Shown here: in pieces, positions 1 to 10,866 of the stretch
Numbering within the stretch: the stretch's first letter is position 1
Layout of the letters: each line of letters begins with the position of its first letter
Origin: Branchiostoma floridae
Lineage: Eukaryota > Chordata > Leptocardii > Amphioxiformes > Branchiostomatidae
Assembly: GCF_000003815.2 (NCBI RefSeq)
Contig: NC_049993.1
Span: 1,579,471-1,643,470, forward strand
Direction: 5' to 3'
DNA: 64,000 nucleotides
Made by a program: the position numbers and the translations under genes
Notes under the pieces: generated by a model
Database searches by the model: none
What the model was told of the DNA's origin: nothing
The model's input: only the letters and a program-made list of their open reading frames with translations

Positions 1-16
1 ACAGGACATGGAATGG

Positions 17-301
17 TTATCCTCTTATTGCAACATGTTCGGCCTTAGTATTAAGGAAATGAAACGGACTTCCAGAGGCAAAGGCCTTGTTTGGGGCCTG
101 ACACATGGCACGTACATGTGTGCCAGAAGTTTCTACGAACGGAATTCCTGGCTTGTCCTTGAAAGGCATACATTCTAGCCATCTATCTGCCCTACAACGA
201 GCAAACTGCTGGCCGTTGCCATCTAACGCCGTGCAGGCAGCCACCAAGAAAAGCAATGGCACTACGGCTGCGTTCTCCTTCGCGCCGCCTCTCATATACA
301 T
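17..301 (-). CDS. Candidate short secreted protein (94 aa), unrecognised
   Basis: An open frame on the minus strand starts at an ATG at 301 (a second in-frame ATG lies two codons later) and ends at a TAA at 17-19. After a short charged start, residues 12-27 form a hydrophobic run (AVVPLLFLVAACTALD) like a signal peptide. The rest is short, with four cysteines. A good minus-strand splice donor (ACAG|GTAAGTGG) near 722 could end a 5-prime exon, with a hAT-like remnant in the intron between, so the frame may belong to a two-exon gene. I recognise no family. The main alternative is a chance frame or a partial gene running off the left edge. Confidence 0.3.
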   Translation of the reverse strand: MYMRGGAKENAAVVPLLFLVAACTALDGNGQQFARCRADRWLECMPFKDKPGIPFVETSGTHVRAMCQAPNKAFASGSPFHFLNTKAEHVAIRG

Positions 302-317
302 TATGTTTCATACAAGA

Positions 318-700
318 AACTAGGTTGGGTACCAGGACATAAAATGGTATAGGTCCGGTTTCCATGTATCTGGACCTGATTAAATATGTGAAAACATGTG
401 ATTGGGTGATTCCCAAAACAATGGTCCATTTCGCTACAAAGGGGTATGTTTTGACTCCCACTAACGTTCTAAAATCCTGTAAACTAACTGCCTTTGTACT
501 ATTGACTGTAAAACTTTGTAGAAATAACTATGAGCTCTAGTCTGATTCGGTCTTGTTATCTTCTTCGACCGGTCAGCCCGAAACGTGTGAATGCATGATC
601 ATATAATCTGTTTATTTTTCTAATAGGTCCAACATCGGGTTCACCAAATTTTTCAGGTCCGGTTTTTCGGACCGGTCCAAAATTAAAGAAAAAAAGAAGA
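318..700. mobile_element. hAT-like element remnant (ACCGG-rich)
   Basis: The left edge TAGGTTGGGTACC resembles the terminus TAGGGSTGGRTACC of the hAT-like element at 9308-11054. The inner part at 625-690 (AGGTCCAACATC, CAGGTCCGGTTTTT, GGACCGGTCC) matches the reverse complement of 9370-9430. The right end was not found, so this is a decayed or internally deleted copy. Confidence 0.5.
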
Positions 701-721
701 AGGTACTATTTGCCACTTACC

Positions 722-860
722 TGTATTTTGTGTATTCGTCCCGTAGATTCCTAAGCATCAGTGACGAGCTGCCAGTCAGCTCACTACATCCCTCCTTACA
801 CACCTCCGAGTTAACAGCGACTGTCTGTACAGAGCAAGGTTTACACCGATGTCTGTTTGC
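722..860 (-). other. Candidate upstream exon with splice donor
   Basis: On the minus strand the sequence ends ACAAAATACAG|GTAAGTGG, a near-consensus splice donor with the exon end at about 722. If real, it is the first exon of the short gene at 17-301. The 5-prime limit is not visible; 860 is a guess. Confidence 0.25.
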
Positions 861-1065
861 GGCATCTGTATGAACTTCTTTTACCAGACTTTTACCAGAC
901 TTATCGTTTCTTTATTACATGTTTATATGAATCTAGAACACTAAAAAGAATGACAATACTTTAAGTGGGCTATATTCTTGCACAGATGTTCTGCAGAACA
1001 ATGCATCCTGATATACAGACTATTCTTGTTATATAGCCAGCGGCAATTTTTCACTATGCTAACTG
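861..1065. repeat. First copy of a local duplication (partner 3290-3445)
   Basis: The string from GTTTATATGAATCTAGAACAC through TATAGCCAGCGGCAA is shared with 3310-3440 at high identity. Both copies continue, after different insertions, into a second shared block (about 1935-2010 and 3775-3895, around TTTGTTGCTT and GATCGGTCC). No gene was seen. Confidence 0.6.
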
Positions 1066-1926
1066 TGATGTCGTATAACGCCAGAACGGCTTATGCTAGA
1101 GCCACCAAATTTAGTGAGTTTTCCTAAAATATTGTTCGCAACAATTTAAACGACATTGACAAATTTTCTCTTATTTATTGTTGCCATGGCAACCGTTTGT
1201 TGACATTTTGTTGGCATTTTGCCAAAAATCGATTATTTCGGTTCTAACAATGAATTTTTCACGTTCATTTGCTATATTACTGCTATTTTCTGATGTAAAT
1301 GAAACCTTGTGTTATGTAGAATATCTTTCATAATTAAATGGGCATAAATTGTGTTAATTTGATGACGTCATCAGCCCAAAATCCAAGATGGCGGACCGTA
1401 TATCCAGATCAATAAAAACAAGCTATTATCACTTTTAATTTGTAACTACGTTGTCTTTCTTCATGAAAAAACATCAAAATGAGTGTATTTAGCCAATTTC
1501 CATTGTCTTCTGTGATTATTTGTTGCAAAAAAAAGTATTTGTGAAAATTCAAGGTGGCGGATATACTTTGGCTTTCGGATACTTTGATGTCATTGATGTT
1601 GCTATTGGCAACACAAGTCTAAACATGCATTATAATTCTGTTATCTGTACTTGCTGTTACATTGTTGTAACAAAAACTTGACGTTTTTTTTAGAATACAA
1701 TTTTTTTCGTCCGTCCAATACAATCAAATCGATGAAGTCATAATTATGGCATACTACGTCATCGTAACGTCAAACGTTTTAGGCATTATGTCTATATCAT
1801 TCCCTTTAAATTTGGTGGCCTTACGACAGGTCGTTTAAGAGTTATAGGACTTAGAAGTGGATGGCCCCAAAAGCCACCCCCCTACCCCCGACCAGTGATG
1901 ACCCATAAAGCCCGGTCTGAATAGGG
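1066..1926 (+). mobile_element. piggyBac-like non-autonomous element, left end missing
   Basis: The right terminus CCCGGTCTGAATAGGG is followed by TTAA at 1927-1930, matching the full element at 21921-22825. Shared internal landmarks are TATAACGCCAGAACG, the TTGCCATGGCAACCG block, a TGACGTCA palindrome and CCAAGATGGCGGACCGTAT. The left inverted repeat is absent; similarity starts near 1066 next to duplicated host sequence. There is no transposase frame. Confidence 0.75.
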
Positions 1927-2045
1927 TTAATTATTTCCTGAAATATTTCAAGTTTGTTGCTTAAGAAATAGGATCCAAAACCAAACATTTTATTTTGATC
2001 GGTCCAAATTTGGCTTTGACTACTAATATTTTATGTGATCGCGTT

Positions 2046-2500
2046 GGATCGCGTGGTGTAGCGGCAGCGTGTTTGCCTCGGGACCGAGAGGTATCGAGTT
2101 CGAATCCGGCTGTCATGTCACCGATCTTGTGCCCTTGGGAAAGACACTTCACACGACTTTCCCCACCTCACCCAGGTGTAAAATGAGTACCTAGCTTCGG
2201 CTAGGGTATGACCTCGGGTATGACGTTAAATGGAGGTCCCGTGTCTGGGGAGAGTCATTCCCCGGGCACGTTAAAGAACCCACCGCACTTATCGAAAAGA
2301 GTAGGGGTCCTTCCCGGTTTGAGTGGATCAAACCATTCCGGCTAAATGGGGTAGGGAATTTCCAAAGTAGCCTCGCCTATCGAGTCAGTTAGTCGAACTT
2401 GCTTAAGCTCGATGTTTCTGACTTGGGGAGAAGAGATGCTGCCACAGTGTGCGTAGTTCAGTGCCTCGAAGTGGTCAATGGAATATTAACTGAGCAAACT
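2046..2500 (+). mobile_element. tRNA-derived SINE
   Basis: The head has an RNA polymerase III A box (TGGTGTAGCGG, 2054-2064) and B box (AGTTCGAATCC, 2097-2107) at tRNA-like spacing, with an anticodon-arm-like CCTCGGGACCGAGAGG between. It does not close into a full tRNA cloverleaf. A tRNA-unrelated body follows, including CTTGGGAAAGACACTTCACAC and CACGTTAAAGAACCC. I infer that the body resembles the conserved central domains reported for SINEs of marine animals. The 3-prime end is uncertain (about 2500). Confidence 0.7.
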
Positions 2501-3289
2501 TCTTAAAGATAATAAGGATAGTGTCATTATAATATAAAACTTTCTGCCATATATTTTTCACTTTTGATTCATACTATTTATTCTGCGGAGATACGGTCTA
2601 AAAATCAATTTTCTAACTCAAGGACCTGTAATCTAAAATAGTATCCATAATACGAAAACCTCTAAGACACATGTTGGAAAAATCTGATCTCAAAGACTTA
2701 TTTTGACCCTTTCCCAGTTATAACACGATTATCTAAAATAAAAAGGTTTGGAATCGCAGAAGTACCTGTTTTGCCGTGTCTGGCCACCTTTCATACTCTT
2801 TGAATTACTGAACAGAAGCGCACAGTCCCGTTGATGCTGAATCAGGGACTGACTGTGAACAGTAAGCCAGGTCAGACTCTCAGCACACACGGCGATGTTG
2901 TACTGTACTAGCCGTATTTCTGCAGGGCTCATCAGCTACTGTCTGGTATTTTACCTTTGATTCGTGGTTGTAGGAAAGAAAGGGATTCGCAGAACCCGAT
3001 AGAATGACCAATCAGGTAACCAGTGTAGACCAGGCAACCTATCACAACATGTGACTCAAATCTGAGAAGTAAACCATCTAAGACAGACGTTTAGTACATA
3101 TTACCCTTTAACTGTTTTCTTTTACCTGGTTTGTTGCAGTAGATGATTGTAAACTCAACAAAACACCTGGGTTCAATGGAAGCCTCTAAGCCAATGAAAT
3201 CTAGCATAAGCTTGATGCTGCAGATGACTAGAATGTCCTTTGAATATTCAAGAAAATTGTGTTTTCGTTCAACCGGTAATGTTTTTATC
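2501..3289. other. No gene supported
   Basis: Only short frames are present. A minus-strand frame at 2932-2729 is followed by a donor-like AAACAG|GTACTTC near 2765, but it has no recognisable protein. Nothing else stands out. Confidence 0.4.
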
Positions 3290-3895
3290 GTGTGGCTGTA
3301 ATCCTTCGTTTACATGTTTCTATGCATCTAGAGCACTGAAAAGAATGACAAGACTTAAGGGGCCATTCTTGCAGATATGTTCTGTAAAACAATGCATCCT
3401 GATATTCAGACTATTCTTGTTATATAGCCAGCGGCAACTTTCCACTGTCAGGGACGGTATCAGTTTACTAAGTCTCCCGCACACGGTCTGTGAGGAAGCT
3501 AAGGAACAATGCAAAATTTAAAATCTTAAAAATAGTCAATGATAGAAAGAGACGTCGGACCGCCAGGGACTAGTTAAGTGTCTGCCATGAAGGACTGATC
3601 ATACTGTGAAAATTGTACCTCATGAGTGAGTAGTTCATGATGATGATGAGATGAAAATATAGAGCATATGTGAACCCAAAATTGAATTAAAGAAGCTGTA
3701 GGTATACTCCAAGTCTTACCGTTTTTAAGCTTGTAGCCTGCTTTTTATTGTGTGTCGTCTTACTTAGTGTTTTGTTTGAATGTCTCCTGATGAAATACAC
3801 CCAGTTTGTTGCTTGGGAAAGACGGTACTATTAGCAGAAAACAAAATATTTTATTTAGATCGGTCCTAAATATGACTGTAAATCCTGATATTTTG
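3290..3895. repeat. Second copy of the local duplication (partner 861-2010)
   Basis: It shares about 130 bp with 890-1045 and a later block around GATCGGTCC with 1935-2010. This copy lacks the piggyBac-like insertion of the first copy, so that insertion is younger than the duplication or was lost here. Confidence 0.55.
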
Positions 3896-3897
3896 TA

Positions 3898-3921
3898 GAT
3901 CGATCGATCGATCGATAGATA
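3898..3921. repeat. (GATC)n microsatellite
   Basis: Five to six tandem GATC units followed by GATAGATA. Confidence 0.9.
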
Positions 3922-3929
3922 AATGGTTT

Positions 3930-4884
3930 ATTGTGCAACAATTGCATCCGTGACAATGTATGGCAATGAATAGATAAAAGAAGTTACTGTCTTATACTAC
4001 ATATACACGTTATTTACAACAAATTAGTTACTACAATACTAGTGGACTATATCGAGTGGAATCTACGGTAGGTAATTAAGGGAACTATTACATACATCGA
4101 ACTGAGTATTTCTATGCTACTTTGCGACATAACATTTGTCAAAAATTCATTTAGGATGGTACAGTTTTTTGTTTTTTTTTTGCATGGCGTGATAACTGTA
4201 TTGACCTATGTTTTCGTGAATTCCTTGAATTCTCAGTATTGTAAATGATCGCATCTCTCGAAGTATATGGCTCTGGGTATGGTTCTCCCATCGGCCGCTC
4301 TTTTCATTACTCCGATTCGCTCGCAAAATACAGGATAAAGTGTTCTTTATTCAAAACAGATGTTAGTTGGAGTGGCTGGGATAGGCGGGAACAGAATTCA
4401 AAATGATAAGGAAAATCCTTTTCATTCCCTTCTTTTCGACTTCAAAATCAGAAAATGAAGCAATTTGATTCTACAGGTTCACACGGGTGAACGCTTCGTA
4501 ACATGCGATCATTTTACTATTGTGTGTGAATAGATTGTCTAAACGCCACGGGAAAGAAAATGTTGCCTTTCTAGCTTCTTTTCCGTCGGACGATTTTCCA
4601 TTGTTAGCGCCCTTTTTTCGGAAAGAATAGGGACGGTAGCCGCACAACAATAGATTCATGGTTGAAAGGTAAAGGGAACTCAGAGCACGTGAGGTGAACC
4701 AAGATGGTGTTTCGTCGCTCAGATCGTAGCGACATTGCTGTTTTTCAGAACTTCAAACTATGGGTATGTATATGGTAAACCAACTATGGATCACCAGCAC
4801 TGGCTACCACTTTAGGTCTCATTGATGTACGTGTTACTTCAAATGTGTGGTCTAAAAGAGATTTGAGTCATTAAAGATAACGAC
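3930..4884. other. Mostly unassigned sequence upstream of the first cassette
   Basis: There is no convincing frame. From 4700 (GTTTCGTCGCTCA) to about 4810 it is similar to blocks before later cassettes (18330 and 42130), so this part is the outer promoter region of the duplicated ZNF cassette. Confidence 0.4.
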
Positions 4885-5020
4885 AGCATGGACTCGTGTT
4901 TTTGGCGGAGAAAAATTCCCTTTTTAAAAGCTAGCCGAGCTGATCTCCAAAAGTTAGATTGGTGAAAGCTTTTTGTAACTGAAGAAATTAGCAGGTATAG
5001 TTTGGTAGCCGCGCGGGAAG
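4885..5020 (+). promoter_or_regulatory. Conserved promoter/first-exon module of ZNF genes
   Basis: The block contains GTTAGATTGGTGAAAG (inverted CCAAT), TAACTGAAGAAATTAGCAG followed by GTATAG (donor-like), then GCCGCGCG. The same order recurs, in the same orientation relative to the gene, upstream of the minus-strand ZNF gene at 62 kb (63410-63278) and at 61010-60865. Conservation across about 58 kb and between two different ZNF types suggests an ancestral promoter and exon 1. Confidence 0.5.
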
Positions 5021-5159
5021 TCTATGGGAAGAAAAAAACTCATCACTGAGACCCTAAGGTGCCAAATCCAAATAAAAGTTTTAGGCACATTTCCAAAAGT
5101 GCAGGCGAAACAATACTTTACAATAAAGGGTAAGCAGGTTATATGACCTTTAACTCCAA

Positions 5160-5246
5160 GTGACCTTTCACCCCTTGCTTCTCCAGACGGACTCTGCGTC
5201 GGCAGAAGTATAATTTGTGCGGAGGTAACACCATCACTGGAAGCAG
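5160..5246 (+). other. Non-coding exon 1 of the first cassette
   Basis: The exon ends CACTGGAAGCAG before GTATTA (donor at 5247). This is a weaker donor than the GTAAGAACG seen in sister cassettes. The start is not visible. The cassette signature (GACCTTTCACCCC, CGGACTCTGCG, TGTGCGGAGGT) identifies it. Confidence 0.5.
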
Positions 5247-6196
5247 GTATTAAAGAACGATATATACATACAGCATGACTACATTGTTATGAACTATAGG
5301 AGGTAGAAGTCATTTCTATGGCATTTGGGCTACAATAGGCAGAAATGTAAGACTTTTCGGGGTGACGAAATTGGGTTGGGGAGGGGGGTCATCTTTGCTT
5401 TCACGGAAACAAAGGGAAACGTTGTTTTTGCTCCGTCTTTACTACTTCGTCTTCTCCAAACAAATAATGAAGTGACCAAACCTGTTGTCACCATGGTTAC
5501 TGTAGGTGAAGTGACACCCTGTGGTGTTCAGTTACGTGTAGCATGTATCTGGACAAAGCTCGAGGGGCTAGATTATAAATGTGTTTGTGTAAGACTACTA
5601 CTAGTACTAGTTAACAGATCTTGTTTAAAACGGTTAGTCTATACCGACAACCATTTATCCAGGCGACCGATAACAATAAATCAATAATTCACCTTGTGTC
5701 GTATTTCCGCCCAGTAGGTGCCCATTTTTAAATAGAAGTTCAGTTCAGTTCATCCTCGGGGAGGAGCAATGACGATTAATCTATTCAAGATGCCGCTGGG
5801 GTCATTGGGAAAGACTACTATATGGGTAGAACTTTTTTGACGGGTGATTTGTTATGAGTTGCAGGCAATCACAAAAGGCTTCGAGCTAAATTGACCGAGC
5901 TTTAAATTACGTGACACTAGTCTAGTAGAAAAAAAAAATAACAAGCCTCCTTGTAAATAAATACCTCTCGTATCATTTTTAGCACTCCCTGGCACTTTAT
6001 GGTGAATGTGACTGTATATTGAAAACATGTGCATTTTGTAATTGCATAAACAAAAACAAAAATAATAGTAAAATAACACATTTTCGTAAATAGTTTGTTA
6101 AGTTAGACCATGTGAGGGTAAACATCATTTTTTGCATGCAATTATCTCGTTTTGACTGGTCTATTTTTTTCATGTTTCTATCCAATTAGGTTCGAC

Positions 6197-7201
6197 ATGG
6201 AAGAGCCAGGTAATGGGTCTCCTAATGCTGTTCCCCAGAACTTCTCTGTTGGGTATCCCACTGGAGTTTTATGCGACCGGGATGCAAGCACAACCAAAGA
6301 CCAGGCAGTAAGCAAAGCCAGGTTGGTCAGTCCACCGAAAGCAAACACTGTTGAGAAACCCTACATGTGTGGGGAGTGTGGGTACAGGACAGCTCGGAAG
6401 TCTCATTTATCCGAACATATGAGAACTCATACCGGTGAAAAACCCTTCAAGTGTGACCAGTGTGATTATTCTGCTGCAGTTAAATCCGCTTTGAACAGGC
6501 ATCTAACAAAGCACACTGGTGAGAAACACTACATGTGTGGAGAATGTGGTTACAGGACAGCATGGAAGTCTCACCTATCCGACCATATGAGAACCCACAC
6601 AGGAGAAAAACCCTACAAGTGTCACCAATGTGACTATTGTACTGCACACAAATGCAATTTGGACCAACATCTACCTAAACACACTGGTGATAAGCCCTAC
6701 ATGTGTGGGGAGTGTGGATACAGGACAACTCACAAGTCTTACCTATCACGACATATGAGAACCCATACAGGTGAAAAACCATACAAGTGTGACCAGTGTA
6801 ACTATTCTGCTTCACAAAAATGTAATTTGGACCAACATCTAGCCATACACACCGGTGATAAGCCCTACATGTGTGGGAAGTGTGAGTACAGGACAGCTCG
6901 AAAGGCTGACTTAGAAAAACATATCGGAACTCATACTGGTTACAAAGGTTACAAACACTATAAGTGTGACCAGTGTGACTATTCTGCTGTGCGTAAGCAC
7001 GCATTGAACCGACATCTAGCCAAACACACCGGAGATAAACCCTACATGTGTGGGGAGTGTGGGTACAGGACAACTCAAAAGTGTCATTTATCAGAGCATA
7101 TGAGAACTCATACCGGTGAAAGACCATACAAGTGTGACCAGTGTGACTATTCTGCTGCACTAAAATCAACACTGGATAAACATTGTAAAACACACCGGTA
7201 A
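6197..7201 (+). CDS. C2H2 zinc-finger protein, 10 fingers (334 aa)
   Basis: Likely a nuclear DNA-binding protein. The ATG at 6197 was chosen because it follows a splice acceptor (CCAATTAG at 6182-6189) by seven bases and aligns with the start of every sister gene; the open frame extends upstream to 6152 only through intron. Residues 1-51 form the shared N-terminal module (GNGSPNAVPQ, GVLCDRDA). Ten fingers follow, alternating type A ([10 protein letters not shown]) and type B ([10 protein letters not shown]), all with C-x2-C-x12-H-x3-H. Linkers are TGEKP or TGDKP except between fingers 7 and 8, where TGYKGYKHY adds three residues. The last His falls just before the stop. No KRAB, SCAN, BTB or SET domain was seen. 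This is the only cassette member with no obvious decayed fingers after its stop. Confidence 0.85.
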   Translation: MEEPGNGSPNAVPQNFSVGYPTGVLCDRDASTTKDQAVSKARLVSPPKANTVEKPYMCGECGYRTARKSHLSEHMRTHTGEKPFKCDQCDYSAAVKSALNRHLTKHTGEKHYMCGECGYRTAWKSHLSDHMRTHTGEKPYKCHQCDYCTAHKCNLDQHLPKHTGDKPYMCGECGYRTTHKSYLSRHMRTHTGEKPYKCDQCNYSASQKCNLDQHLAIHTGDKPYMCGKCEYRTARKADLEKHIGTHTGYKGYKHYKCDQCDYSAVRKHALNRHLAKHTGDKPYMCGECGYRTTQKCHLSEHMRTHTGERPYKCDQCDYSAALKSTLDKHCKTHR

Positions 7202-7762
7202 AAAGCACCATTTTATACAACGTAATGATCATGTAGCATGCAAGGATCAATCTCCACCGACAGTCAGCATTTGTAGCAAAACTTCATCAAGTGTACCTAA
7301 TACCCTTGCTCAAAATGAGTACAGTTTGTCCACAGATATAGTTGAAGTTGTCAAAATGCATGGCACTCACACACATATACTACTGTAAATAGAAACATGC
7401 ACAGAGATGAATGGTATTTGTTCAAATGTAGAAACAAGCTGCATGAGTCTTCGAGAGTCATATTCTGGAACCGTGCGCAAGCATGTTTAAGATTGTCATA
7501 CATCATTTTTAGCTGAAAGATAGCAGACTGTTTAGTTCAGATTGGATTCATCAGACATTGAACACGTATAAAATCCACACAGATGTCTGTTTTGTCTTTC
7601 TTTGTGGCTAAAGTGTGCACGTTGTTATATTGTTATATAAGACCACCGTGACAGACATGTGTATCACTGTTGTCAACAACATAGTCTACTTTCAGGGACA
7701 TATACTGTTGGAATATAACAACCCAGATTGTGCAAGTACGCATATAATAGTCAATATTGGTT
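7202..7762. other. 3-prime region of the first ZNF gene, nothing assigned
   Basis: AT-rich sequence. No clear AATAAA close to the stop, no further fingers and no frame. Confidence 0.4.
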
Positions 7763-8290
7763 TACATTCTACGTAAATTTCAATTGCAGAACAAATTTGG
7801 TTTTGAACTTAAAATAGTTAAAAGAGAGTACAAAGCTACATAACATCAAAATCATGAAAATTGCCCCACTCAAAGGTCAATTGCGTAGCAACAAGTCAAG
7901 AATCCTATCAATGCAAGCATGGTTTTAATAGACAAAACATTAGTTTATATTCCATGTAAATTTCAAATAGCAGTTTGGTTTGGGACTTATGATGGTTCAA
8001 AGAGGGCACAATATGACATTTTGTCAACATTATGACAATTGACTCACTTTAAGGACACCTATAAGTTAGCAACAAAACAAGACCTTTAACTTAACAAGCA
8101 TGAGTTTGATATACAATATATTTGTTCATATTCCATGTAAATTTCAATATTACAGAACAAGTTTGGTCTGGAACTTTTGATTGTTCAAATAGAGCACAAA
8201 ATGATATATTATCAAAAACATGAAAATTGACCCACTTTAAAGAATAATTCAATAGCAACGAAAGAAGGACCCAATCTTCACCATAATTTA
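7763..8290. repeat. Three diverged tandem units of about 182 bp
   Basis: The phrase GTAAATTTCAA recurs at about 7772, 7955 and 8136 (spacing 183 and 181). Each is followed in order by a TTTGGTTT-like stretch, a GTTCAAA-like stretch, GAAAATTGMCCCACT and TAGCAAC. No coding frame runs through the units. Confidence 0.65.
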
Positions 8291-8920
8291 TCTTAAAGAT
8301 ATTAAGTTAAGTGGATTATTACTCTATGTGAATTGTAAGCAAAAATATTTTACATCTACGGACTTTTAAGGCAAAATTTCTGTCTTTTTACGACCTGAAA
8401 ACAGTGTATTGTAATCAGCTTGCCCGACCTTGGAATTTACAGACTTTAATGGTATTTCATACAAGCCTATACATTGTTCTGATCAGCACATTCTGCTTTT
8501 ATGGTTGAATTAAAGTTGGCCATGTTTTTACCTGCCAATATCTGGAAAAATGGCCCGAAAACTTCTTTGGTCTGTTGCCATAGCAACGGGAAGTTCAGAG
8601 CAGAAAAAATAAATTATGTTAATGGTTGCGTACCAAGTACTATCACCGTGCAAAGAAAAAGAGCCAAATCGATTTTTTTACCAGTGCCAGCATCGTTTGA
8701 CCCTTACAGACACTCGCTCTTAATTGTTTGTATACCTGCGCAGCATATAAGTATCTTGCGTAAGCTGCATGCTCTAAATATTTTGTATTGTAAATGACGA
8801 AGTGATGTGTTATGCTATCCCAAGAGGAAATAAAGAGCCAGAAATAAAGAAAAAAAAAGACAAAACCAAGAATGTTTCACGATTAGGGCAGCTCCTCTGA
8901 AGTGCAGGCGGAACGCGATT
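8291..8920. other. No gene supported
   Basis: A 98-codon frame at 8501-8797 has no family features, and the TGCCATAGCAACGG text in it recalls the transposon-type GTTGCCATGGCAACC block. Nothing else was seen. Confidence 0.4.
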
Positions 8921-9053
8921 CACGATGAATGTGTATAAGCAGGCATTCAAATGACCTTTCACCCCAAGGTACCAGTCACCTTTCACCCCAAGCTGCTCCA
9001 GGCAAACGCTTGCAGGAGGATTGTGCGGAGGTTATGATTATCACTGGAAGCAG
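8921..9053 (+). other. Non-coding exon 1 of the second cassette
   Basis: Cassette signature (GACCTTTCACCCC, CGCTTGCAGGAGGATTGTGC) ending TCACTGGAAGCAG at 9053 before GTAAGAACG. The intron runs to the acceptor TCCATTAG at 11513 and is enlarged by the hAT-like insertion 9308-11054. Confidence 0.6.
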
Positions 9054-9489
9054 GTAAGAACGAGATTTACGTACAAACTGACCGCATTATTATGAACTAT
9101 AGGAATTATAGGTAATTTGTATTGCATGTGAGGTACATTTGTCAGAAATGGAAGACTTTTCTGGTGTGACGAAAAACCCGGGTGGGGAGGGGGGATGTTT
9201 ACCTTCACGAAAACAAAGGAAAACATTGTTTTTGCTGTTTCTACTACTTCCTTATCTTTTTCTCCAAACAAACGGGGTATATAACCTAAACCAGACACTG
9301 TCACCATTAGGGCTGGATACCGGCACATCGTACCGGAATGTACCGGTACAAAACCGGTTTTCCTTATTTGACCGGTCCAGAAAAACCGGACCTGAAAAAA
9401 AATAGGTGCACCGGATGTTGGACCTCTGCATCTGCATAGGATACCCCCAAATGACCCCGCGAGGGGCAAAAGTAGGGGCGGGGAGCTGA

Positions 9490-10258
9490 GGCTCCCGGGT
9501 TAGGGCGGGCAGGCCGCCTGCCTGGCACGGAAGTGCTCAACGTTGGGAGCGCTTACAACCGTGCCAGGCAGGGCATTCCACTCGGGAATTGTGCGTGGGA
9601 AAAAAGAATGTTTGTAGATATCGGTGCGTGCAAATATGTGCTGATATTTGAAGTCGTGACTACCCCGGGTGCGCCCTTGGGCAGGCTTCAGAATATTGCT
9701 GGCGTCTATGTTAATATTATTGTTGACTACTTTGTAGAAAAAGGTGAGGCGGGCGTTCCTCCTCCTTTCGGAGAGGGGGCGCCACTGCAGGTCTGAAAGC
9801 ATTTGTGTCACGCTGCTAGTCTGCCGGTAGTCATTTAGGGTCACTCGGGCTGCCCTGCGCTGGACGGCCTCCACCGCCTGTATCCCTTTGTTGGTGTACG
9901 GGTCCCAGACGATGGCACTATATTCCAAGTGAGGCCGTACCAGCGCTTTGTAACAAGTGGCCTTGACCCTAGATGGACAATGGGTCAAGTTGCGCCGAAT
10001 GACTCCTAGGACCTTACCAGCTTTGCTAGTGGCGTGGTTGATATGGGTGTCCCACCGCAAATCGTCGGACAGTTGTACTCCAAGATAGGGATGGGACTTA
10101 ACACCGGTAAGGGCTTCTCCACAGAGGGAGTACTGAGTTATGATGGGGTGCTTTTTACGGGTGATATGGAGGATGTGACATTTAGAGGGGTTGAACGACA
10201 TGAGCCAACGATTTTGCCATTCTGTTAGCGCATCGAGGTCAGACTGCAGCCCTTGTGC
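9490..10258 (-). mobile_element. CR1-like LINE fragment: reverse transcriptase C-terminus
   Basis: A minus-strand frame of about 250 codons reads from LTEWQNRWLMSFNPSKC through HPYLGVQLSDDLRWDTHI, YKALVRPHLEYSAIVWDP, VQRRAARVT, LQWRPLSERR to IPEWNALPG. This is the standard thumb and C-terminal order of non-LTR reverse transcriptases of the CR1/jockey type. The catalytic YADD part is missing, so the copy is 5-prime truncated, as is usual for LINEs. The 3-prime end lies near 9430 in the ATGCAGATGCAG stretch. Confidence 0.8.
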
Positions 10259-10329
10259 TCGAGGTCAGACTGCAGACCTAATAGAAAAATAACAGATTGT
10301 TTGATCAGGTATACACACGTTTTGGCACT

Positions 10330-10866
10330 TCCATGTGGAAGAAAGTAACAAGAGTGAAGCAGAGTAGAGCTTGTAGTCATTTCTACCAAGTTTTCAAGTC
10401 AATCGTACAGGTGTAGCTGGAGCAGCTTGGACTGTGCCCACTTGCCACGAGACGGGAACAGTTGTGTCTTAAGTTTGCCAGTTCGCTCATGGACTCTGAC
10501 TTTAGAGACTGGCTACCACCCCTAAGAGGTCACATCACTGGCAGAGTAACTCGCAACAGTCACAAACTGAACTGTCCTAGAGCAAAAACGAACCGGTACC
10601 TGAACTCTACCATACCGTACCTGACCCGACTAATGAATGAGAATGGACTGTGATCGACTCATGTCAATATGTTAGTTATTCTATTGATCGTCTGCTCTTA
10701 TCATGTTAAGTGCAAACGTAAGGCATTGTTGTTAGTATCGCTAAGTCACATGTGATGTGCGCCTGTCAAATCAGAGGATTTTAAACATTGTAAATTGGTT
10801 TTATAATTCAGTGGAATCACTGCGATACCCAATAAAGTCATCTTGTATCTTGTATCTTGTATCTTG
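10330..10866 (+). mobile_element. Second LINE fragment with ATCTTGT tail
   Basis: A short frame (10462-10653) with RGHITGRVTRNSHKL and RYLNSTIPYLTRLMN resembles the extreme C-terminus of a LINE ORF2 (inference). It is followed by an AT-rich 3-prime region, AATAAAG and a (ATCTTGT)n tail at 10840-10866. A duplicated CGAGGTCAGACTGCAG at about 10226 and 10260 marks the junction with the other LINE piece. Confidence 0.5.

Noticed and set aside
2046..2118. A tRNA gene
   Set aside because: A and B boxes are present but the stems do not pair into a full cloverleaf, and a SINE body follows. Called a SINE head.
6675..7250. Long minus-strand frames opposite the ZNF exons, rich in [19 protein letters not shown] text (also at 16406-16909, 19977-20516, 44361-44876)
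   Set aside because: They are the antisense reading of the 84-bp finger repeats, which stay open because the repeat period is a multiple of three. There is no start context or splice structure.
8501..8797. A 98-codon plus-strand frame
   Set aside because: No recognisable motifs, and its text includes a GTTGCCATAGCAACGG stretch similar to repeats elsewhere in the window.
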